Source of the DNA: Echinarachnius parma
Lineage: Eukaryota > Echinodermata > Echinoidea > Clypeasteroida > Echinarachniidae
Assembly (NCBI GenBank): GCA_037951105.1
Contig: JBAMJV010011028.1
Span: 1 to 64,000, forward strand
Length of the DNA: 64,000 nt
Direction of reading: 5' to 3'
Shown: piece by piece, positions 23,301 to 32,300 of the stretch
Numbering within the stretch: position 1 is the stretch's first letter
How the letters are laid out: each line of letters begins with the position of its first letter
Made by a program: the position numbers and the translations under genes
The notes under the pieces: generated by a model
Seen by the model: the letters and a program-made list of their open reading frames with translations, nothing else
What the model was told of the DNA's origin: nothing
Database searches by the model: none

Positions 23301-26300
23301 GCGACCTTTGACTCCCCGGGTTTGCGACCAATCACAAGGTAGGTAGTCTTCTTACTCTACTCACGCTCCCGGTGACTCTACCTCCGTACTTCTCTACCAT
23401 CGCCTTTATCAAAGCATACTTTGACCCCTGTGATACCGAAAGCAATAAGACAACTACTTCTCACCTTTGCGACCTTTGACTCCCCGGGTTTGCGACCAAT
23501 CACAAGGTAGGTAGTCTTCTTACTCTACTCACGCTCCCGGTGACTCTACCTCCGTACTTCTCTACCATCGCCTTTATCAAAGCATACTTTGACCCCTGTG
23601 ATACCGAAAGCAATAAGACAACTACTTCTCACCTTTGCGACCTTTGCCTCCCCGGGTTCGCGACCAATCACCAGGTACTTAGTCTTCTTGCTCACGCTCC
23701 CGGTGACTCTACCTCCGTACTTCTCTACCATCGCCTTTATCAAAGCATACTTTGACCCCTGTGATACCGAAAGCAATAAGACAACTACTTCTCACCTTAG
23801 TGACCTTTGCCTCCCCGGGTTCGCGACCAATCACCAGGTACGTAGTCTTCTTGCTCACGCTCCCGGTGACTCGACCGCCGTACTTCTCTACCATCGCCTT
23901 CAGCTCGTCTTTATCAAAGCACTCGATGACCCCCCGTGAATACAAATGTCATCCCTTCCAGACACGAGTCAGCTCCCTTTGAAAAGAAAATGGATTAGTA
24001 TGAAAGTCCATGAGAAATCAGAAGACTAACACTTTGTGTGCTGGATTGTGCTGGAATAATATAATTGTAAAGTGCTTTAATAGAGATGATAATCAATCGT
24101 GATAGGCGCTATATAAATTGAGGATATTATTTTTATTATTATAAAGGAAATGTATGGATATAAATTCAATTTTTTACCAACTAAGCTTCACAATAAGAAT
24201 ATATAATCTTCAGCTCATCTTTATCATTGAAGCATTTTATGACTCCACATCACTCCAGTGATGACAAACACTTCTAGACATGCATTGGTTCCCTAAAACT
24301 ATAGAAAATATAGAATTAGCTTGAAGCTGTGTGACTTTCATCATACCGTATTTGTCGGTGTATTAACCGCATGGTTTTCCCGACGGAATTACCGACGAAA
24401 AGGGGGGTGCGGTTTGTACACGGAGATAGGAAAAATTGCATGAAAAAAAAAAAATTTATAGTAAAATTCTTGATTTTTAGATGGTCAAAATGTGCCGAGA
24501 TAAGTAAAAACATAATTCTTTTCCAGAGAGTTTTGGTCTATGAAATATAATTCAATTAACTGAAGTCTCTGAAGCACATAAAGGAAATTATGAGCCCCTT
24601 CCCTAATGCTGTAACCGATCATCGGATCCGCATGCCGATCCCGATCCGATCATGGTTGATCGGAGCGTTTTTGCCGATTTCCGATCATGCAGAAAAAATC
24701 GGAAGATCGGATCGGAAAAAAAAAAAAAAAAAAAGAAGTTTTTTTTCTTTGGAAAATGATCCCAAAAAACATATTTTGGGAAAATAAATGAATACCAAAG
24801 CAACATATATCCATATGAATAAGCCCAAGGTAATCTTGTATGGGTATGCTTTCATTTCAAACTGATTACCTCTCCTTTTACAAAATTACTCACGGCGATT
24901 GATCTGAAAGGTTACGCCAAATTAATCACATGGGACTGAGCACAACTACTGCAGAGTCTAAGTGCTTGGCATGGCATGAGTATAGCGTCTTCATAATTAA
25001 TGAAGACGCTACGCGTGCCAAGTACTTAGACTCTGCAGTGTGCTCAACTGCAGAGTCTAAGTACTTGGCACGCGTATAGCATCTTCATTAATTATGAAGA
25101 CGCTACACTCATGCCATGCCAAGCACTTAGACTCTGCAGTAGTTGTGCTCAGTCCCATGTGATTAATTTGGCGTAACCTTTCAGAAATGCCGTGAGTAAT
25201 TTTGTAAAAGGAGAGGTAATCAGTTTGAAATGAAAGCATACCCATACAAGATTACCTTGGGCTTATTCATATGGATATATGTTGCTTTGGTATTCATTAT
25301 TTTTTTTTTTTTTATTAATTATTTTTTTTAATTAGCCGATCATCCGATCCGATCTGCGATCCGATTTCGATGATCGATAAAATGTTGCCGATCCGATCAA
25401 CCGATCCGATCATCAAGGTCAGTTACAGCATTACCCTTCCCCGATCAATCCGTAAGATTTGTTGAGTAATTGAGTTTACCAGAAAATACAACACGGAACA
25501 CTATACATGGGACTGTAATAAATTCTAGAAGAAAAACAAAGACAAAACAACAAAAATTAATTAAAACGGAGATAAAAAAAACTGTACCTTGATATGTTAT
25601 TCCTTCTTACAAGTCCAGATTTGGTTAAATCTACCCTTGAATATTGTTTTCAAGGGTTGAAAATTGTTTTTGGAGATGAAAAATTGCGATCGTATTAAAC
25701 TTGCAAATGCTGGTACAAAAAGTTTGCAGGTTTGATTTGTCTGAAATTAGCAATCAATCACGATAGGATTGGCTAACTTCAGTCTTGACTGAAGTTAGCC
25801 ACTCCCGATTCGGGATTCATGGCTAATTTCAGTCTTGACTGAAGTTAGCCAATCCTATCGTGATTGATTGCTAATTTCAGTCAAATCAAACCTGCACACT
25901 TTTTCTCCACACTATAGTACCAGCACTTGCAAGTTTAATACGATCGCAATTTTTCATCTCCAAAAACAATTTTCAACCCTTGAAAACAATGTTCAAGGGT
26001 AGATTTAACCAAATCTGAACTTGTAAGTTATCTTTGTTTTAATTAATTTTTGTTGTTTTGTCTTCGTTTTTCTTCGAGAATTTATTACAGTCCCATGTAT
26101 AGTGTTCCGTGTTGTATTTTCTGGTAAACTCAATTACTCAACAAATCTTACGGATTGATCGGGGTAGGGGCTCATAATTTCCTTTATGTGCTTCAGAGAC
26201 TTCAGTAAATTGAATTATATTTCATAGACCAAAACTCTCTGAAAAAGAATTATGTTTTTTACTTATCCTCGGCACATTTTGACCATCTAAAAATCAAGAA

Positions 26301-29300
26301 TTTTACTATAAAAATTTTTTTTTTCTTCATGGAAAACCCAAAAAGTTAGGGATGCGGTTAATACACCGGAGCGGGTAATACACCGGCAAATACGGTAATT
26401 CATATAACCAATCTTTGTAGGTTTCCATGGTGAAGACTGAAGAACAACTTGAAGTGGAAGTTTATAGTAGACCACATAGGAATTCTTTCTTTGCAGAGTG
26501 GTACTCAGTTACTCAAAGATTTGATCAGCATGTTCTGATCGTCTTTTTGCAGGAGATGCAACAGCTTGGTTTTCAAATTATACAATTTGTCTGAGACCAA
26601 TTTTTCTGAACTTGTTGGTGGAATGGACTACTAAAGCGATTACATTCAATTTATAAGAATATCACGTTTGGGTGGTGGTTCCCTTCAATATAATGAATTA
26701 CCTCTGGTTCTTCTCTGGTGCCCAGTGCCCTGGGGCCTTCCCTGTTCAGGTAGCTCCTGTACATGGCATTCCCTTTCTTCTTCTCCCCATCCCCCTGGCC
26801 CGGGGAAACCTCTGTCTTGCCTTTGTCTGGCGACGTCAGCGTCTTCTCCTTGCCCGACGATGCAGCGGCTTGTCCCTTTGGTGGTGACGTGACAGTCTTT
26901 CCCTTGGATGGTGTTGTGATGGTTTGTCCCTTTGCTGGCGATGTGACTGTTTGTCCCTTTGCTGGGGAAATATAAATAGGTTCTCATAATTTAATGGATT
27001 TTTAATATTTTATTTGTATATTTCCATTGCCAGTTTCCATATAAACTGGGTTCCAAAAGAAACTTATCACGTTTTCAGAGCGACGCTCACTAAAATCTAT
27101 AGCATCAAATTGAATTAAATTTAGACACAGATAAGCTATCACTCTCATAATGAAGCATATCTTAAAAATTAAAAGTTTCCTTTTGCCAAAAAGGAGAAAA
27201 TGTGATTGAATAACTATAGGTCACTTTTAAACTAGATGGATCTTCGACTGCGCGCATTCGAAAATGATGCCTCCGCCATTACGCAATTTATTTATGTCAA
27301 GCCCAAATCAACATGTACACAGAATTAATTCTGTCAACTCAATTTTGATGGTACTCTGTCTTTTAGATCTTGACGTATCACAATTATGAGCTATAAGTGA
27401 CCTTGACCTTTGCCCTCATGACCCCAAAATCTAATGACTACAATTGTTCCCTATTATACATTCAGGTATCAAGTTGGATTGAAATCTGATATTCAGTTCT
27501 TGAGATTTCTAATCTCAAGCTACTTTTTACATATAATGAGCCCTGTGACCTTTGACCTCATGACCCCCAAAATCTAATCAGTTCATTGGCTCTCCAAGGA
27601 ACATACATGTACCAAGTTTGGTCAGAATCTGTCAATCCCTTCTTGAGATAACGCGATCATGAGCTATTTTTGCATATATAATGAGCTCTGTGACCTTTGA
27701 CCTTTGACCTCATGACCCCAAAATCTAATCAGATCATTGGCCTCCCAAGATACATACATGTACCAAGTTTGGTCAGAATCAGTCAATCCGTTCTTGAGAT
27801 AACGCGATCACGAGCTATTTTTGCATAATGAGCTCTGTGACCTTTGACCTTTGACCTCATGACCCCAAAATCTAATCAGATCATCGGCCTCCCAAGATAC
27901 ATACATGCACCAAGTTTGGTCAGAATCTGTCAATCCTTTCTTGAGATAACGCGATCACGAGCTATTTTTGCATATATAATGAGCTCTGTGACCTTTGACC
28001 TTTGACCTCATGACCCCAAAATCTAATCAGATCATTGGCCCCCCAAGATACATACATGACCCAAGTTTGGTGAAAATCCGTCAATGGGTTCTTGAGATAA
28101 CGCGATCACGAGAACGGGACGTACGGACAACCCGAAAACATAATGCCTCCGGCTACTTCGTTGCGGAGGCATAAAAATCACAGAAACTGCGGTCTATTCA
28201 GAACTTTCAATAGCTATTCATTCAACTTCAAAGCGGGTTATGTAACCACTAGACTGGCTATTGTCCGTACCGAGCTCTGTGCCCGAAAGGCAAGCAGTTT
28301 CTGTGATTTTTGAAAAATTACCTCTTGCGATTTCACCTTATTTTATTCTTTGTTAACTAAAGCAAACAATTTTTTTTTAGATGAGCTTGCTAAGGGATAT
28401 TGTAGCTAGTCTATTCCCAATTATGAGTGATTGTTATGATTTGGATTTTAATGTGTGTCGCTCTGAAAAGTTTCTTTTGGAACCCAGTTTAGTATTGTAC
28501 AGTATATCATAGGCAGCGCTTTAAATTGGGACAGGCCATCTGTCCAGGGGGCCACTAAAACTAGCTTTGGGCCATCCGAATTGTATCTAAAAATGTTAAA
28601 TTTTACTTGACCGAAATCGCTAACCAGATTTAACATGATATGTCATGCTTTCGTTACGGTTATGGGCCACCAGATTCAGGTTTGAGGACATTCAATTGAG
28701 AAAATCTTGATTTTTACTTGCCCGACTGGGCCACAAGACAACAAAGTTTATTCTGAGCATTGAAGTCTTAAATTATTTTAATTATATTTTTGTATTTTAT
28801 TTTCCTCTTACTCTGGGCTGCCAGTGGCAAGAAAGCTTTTGCCTTTGGAGATGGTTTTGCAGGAGACGCAGTGGCCTTTTTTTTAGTAGGGGTCTTACGC
28901 CCGTTATCTAGGCGCTACCCGTTAAATTCATTAATACAAATTTGTTTCTGAATTTTTATTTGAAATATAAACATTAAATTGAACTGAATAAGTCTTTTTC
29001 TTCTAACTCTGCGCATCCATTGGCAAAGAAGCTTTTCCCTCTGCCCTCTGGAGATGGTTTTGCGGGAGACCCAGTGGCCTTTTTTTTAGTAGGGGTCTTA
29101 CGCCTGTTATCTAGGCGCTACCCGTTAAATTCATTAATACAAATTTGTTTCTGAATTTGTATTTGAAATAAACATTAAATTGAACTGAATAAGTCGTTTT
29201 CTTCTAACTCTGCGCATCCATTGGCAAGAAAGCTTTTGCCTTTGGAGATGGTTTTGCGGGAGACCCAGTGGCCTTTTTTTTGTAGGGGCCTTACGCCTGT

Positions 29301-32300
29301 TATCTAGGCGCTACCCGTTAAATTCATCAATACAAATTTGTTTCTGAATTTTTATTTGAAATAAATGTTGAATTAAATTGAATAGGTCTCTATCTTCTTA
29401 CTTTGTGCTGCTAGTGGCAGAGCAGCAGTCGCCTTCGGTGATGGTTTTGCAGGAGATGCAGCAGCCTTTTCTTTGGTAGGGGTCTTTGCAGGAGAGTCTC
29501 TCTGTGCTTGTAGCCTCGCTGACGACTTGGTGGGGGTCGGTCTCGAAGGGCGCAAATCTTTCTTGGGCGTGGCCTCTTTCGCTTTGTTGTTGTTGTTGTT
29601 TGTGACCTGAAATCAATGGTAGATTAAAAATATAAACAGATGACAAGAAGACTAGCAGCATTTCTACTCAAAAAACACAATCACTATGTGTTTTTCAAAC
29701 AATTATGACCTTTAATCAGATCATTCAATGCTAACTAAGTACACACAACAGTTGATGCATTTTCCTTTGTTGATTGTTAGTCTTGACCATATGAACAAAA
29801 AGGCTATTAATTAAAAACATCCACTACATGGTAAAGACGTAATTTCTGATAAAGTTACAACCAGTTGTAAGTTTGTTGTGCCCAAGACCCCCTTACTTAC
29901 CCTGCTCTGGTGCCTACTCTCAATGGGGGTGTCTTCCACAACCCGTTCTGAGCGTTGCTTGGCAGCCTTGTCTGTGTCTCTGTCGGGTGTCTCAGGTACC
30001 CTGGTCTCTGCCCTCACCTTGGCTGCCAGTTTGCTAGCCAGCCCTGTCCCCTTGGCTGAAAATAAAATATTGTTCATATTTTTAAAATTGTCATTCTTTC
30101 ATTAAGTCATTTAATCGATGATAGTATTTTTGGGGCGGCGTGGGTGGCATTTTGTAGCCTTGTCTGAGTCTCGCTTCGGCGTCTCGGGGACCCTGGTCTC
30201 TGCTCTCACCTTGGCTGCCAGCTTGCTAGCCAGCCCTGTCTCCTTGGCTGAAAATAAAATAATGTTGAAGTTAAACCAATTAACTTTCTTCGGTCCGGTC
30301 ATTAAATCAATAATGTTTGGTTTTTTTGGAGTGGGTGGGGTTAGTCAGCCTTGTCTGTGTCTCTGTCGGGTGTCTCTGTCGGGTGTCTCTGGTACCCTGG
30401 TCTCTGCTCTCACGTTGGCTGCCAGCTTGCTAGCCAGCCCTGTTACCTTGGCTGAGAGAAAATGAGGTCAGAAAAAGTCAGAGAAAATGTCTTTGTACAG
30501 CACTGCATGAAAGATGGAAAAAACTATTATATGGATCATCCACTGCGTGCAGTCGAATTGGATACCCCTGCCGTTGCATGATTTCTATATCAAGCCTATG
30601 AGCTTATAAATAAATATTATTGTATTGAGGGCTCTACACTAGCACTTGTCCTATTGCCCGTGCTTAATTATGTCGGAAAAGTCAAATTCTATAAATGTAT
30701 GATTTGACTTGCCTGAAGGGGCCAGTAGAGAAAAAAAGTGTGCAGGCTTGCTGCATCCCTTAATTTAGTTGCCATTTATAGACAGGTTTGACAAATAGTT
30801 ACCTGGTTTTGAGTCCAGTTCTTGCAGCGTTGCTTGGAAGTCTTCATCTTCGTGTTCTTCCAGATCTAGTCTTGGTTTCTTGGACCTGTCACCAGCCGAC
30901 TCATTGGAACCCTGACAAGAGGCAGAACATGCAAAGGTGAAAAATATACTGTTTAATAATAATAATAATATACTCGATTTATATAGCGCCTAATATGATT
31001 GATAATCATCTCTAAGCACTTTACAATGATAATTATTACCCCCGGTCATAGGATACAATGCAAACCAGCACACATCGTGTGCACCATCTCCACTCCCTGG
31101 GGAGCATTCCTTTCAAGCGGATCATGGGCATTGAGAAGATCCTTCACATATAGGCTTTCACCTCCTACCGGGTCCCCATTTATACACCTGGGTAGAAAGC
31201 AGCAATTGTGGATAAATTGTCTTGCTGAAGGACAAAGGCAGTGGGCAGGGTTCGAACTCGGGATCTCATGATCGGAAAGCGCGCGCTCTACCAATCCAAT
31301 CTGTAGTGACCACCTGTATGTAAAGACCACCTGGCTCTAGAGACCACTAACCTTGACTCCCTTGAATACAGTTTACATAATAAATCAACCTGTCTATGGT
31401 GATCACCTGATGATAAAGACCAACGTTTCTGGCTCCCATGGGTGGTCTAAAAGTTATAGACAGGTTTGACTGTATGCCAAAGTTTGAAAGTGTTTAACTT
31501 CATAATTTGTAGGTTCTTAACGTGGCAAATGTGCACTTACCATCATTTGCAAAAGTTTAAGACCACCTGGGAATTTGTGGGTATTTCAATAATTTGGAAT
31601 GCATTCTTTTGTCTCATTGAATGATTACTAGACTATTAACACTTCAAGTCATGGAAACAATGTCAAAGAGCAGTTCAAGTGTGATACAAAGGTTATGCGT
31701 TGAAAATAAAAGTATGTCTGAAAAATAAATATGTTTAACTTTGTTTTTTCTTTGAGTTATTGCATTTTGGAAGGGTGGTCTTAAACTTTTGCAAATGATG
31801 GTATTTTACCCTCAAGGATGGCTATAGGCTTTTACTAGCCAAGTCGCTTATATTCACGTCAATGAAGTAGGCTTTTCCACCAAAAATATTTAAGAAAACT
31901 TATATGAATTCCTGGGCCCCGATTATAAACTGAACTGATAGGTTCTGATACTGATAGGTCCTAATTATAACAAGTATTATTTTTCTTTAATTCGTATTTT
32001 GTATTGATTATTTTGAACAGATTTTCCTATTTGCTTCTAAAGGCTGAAATAATAACATTTTTAAAAAATGAATTAAAATATAACTTTTGGATAAACATGC
32101 AGCTCTTCCAAGCTATACACAGGCTAGGCACACACTGCCGGCCAGCTAGCCCAGTGAGTGTGTATGCAATTAATGTACTGCACACTGGGCTGATGTATCG
32201 CACGCTATACAGTTTTCCAGTACAGTACACTTTTCTTACCTCATTTGGTCATTGTGTGTGGTGTTAATGTGCATTATGATTGCCTGAAAAAAATTGCTAT

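Noticed and set aside
22488-23976. CRISPR-like array (regular units about 165 bp with 36-37 bp spacers)
   Set aside because: The repeated part is 126 bp of BRCT coding sequence and the spacers are nearly identical to each other; the context is an animal gene.
22483-23982. Plus-strand frames with repeated 'PGSRPITRYEVFLLTLPVTLPP'-type peptides
   Set aside because: Antisense of the BRCT exon array; the minus strand matches RFC1.
26668-26975. Plus-strand frames of 70-74 codons
   Set aside because: Antisense of the RFC1 KGQTVTSP-repeat exon, whose minus-strand frame joins in phase with both neighbours and matches the family.
31222-31305. tRNA gene on the minus strand
   Set aside because: A and B boxes are present, but there is no proper acceptor stem and a SINE body and tail follow; it is the head of a SINE.
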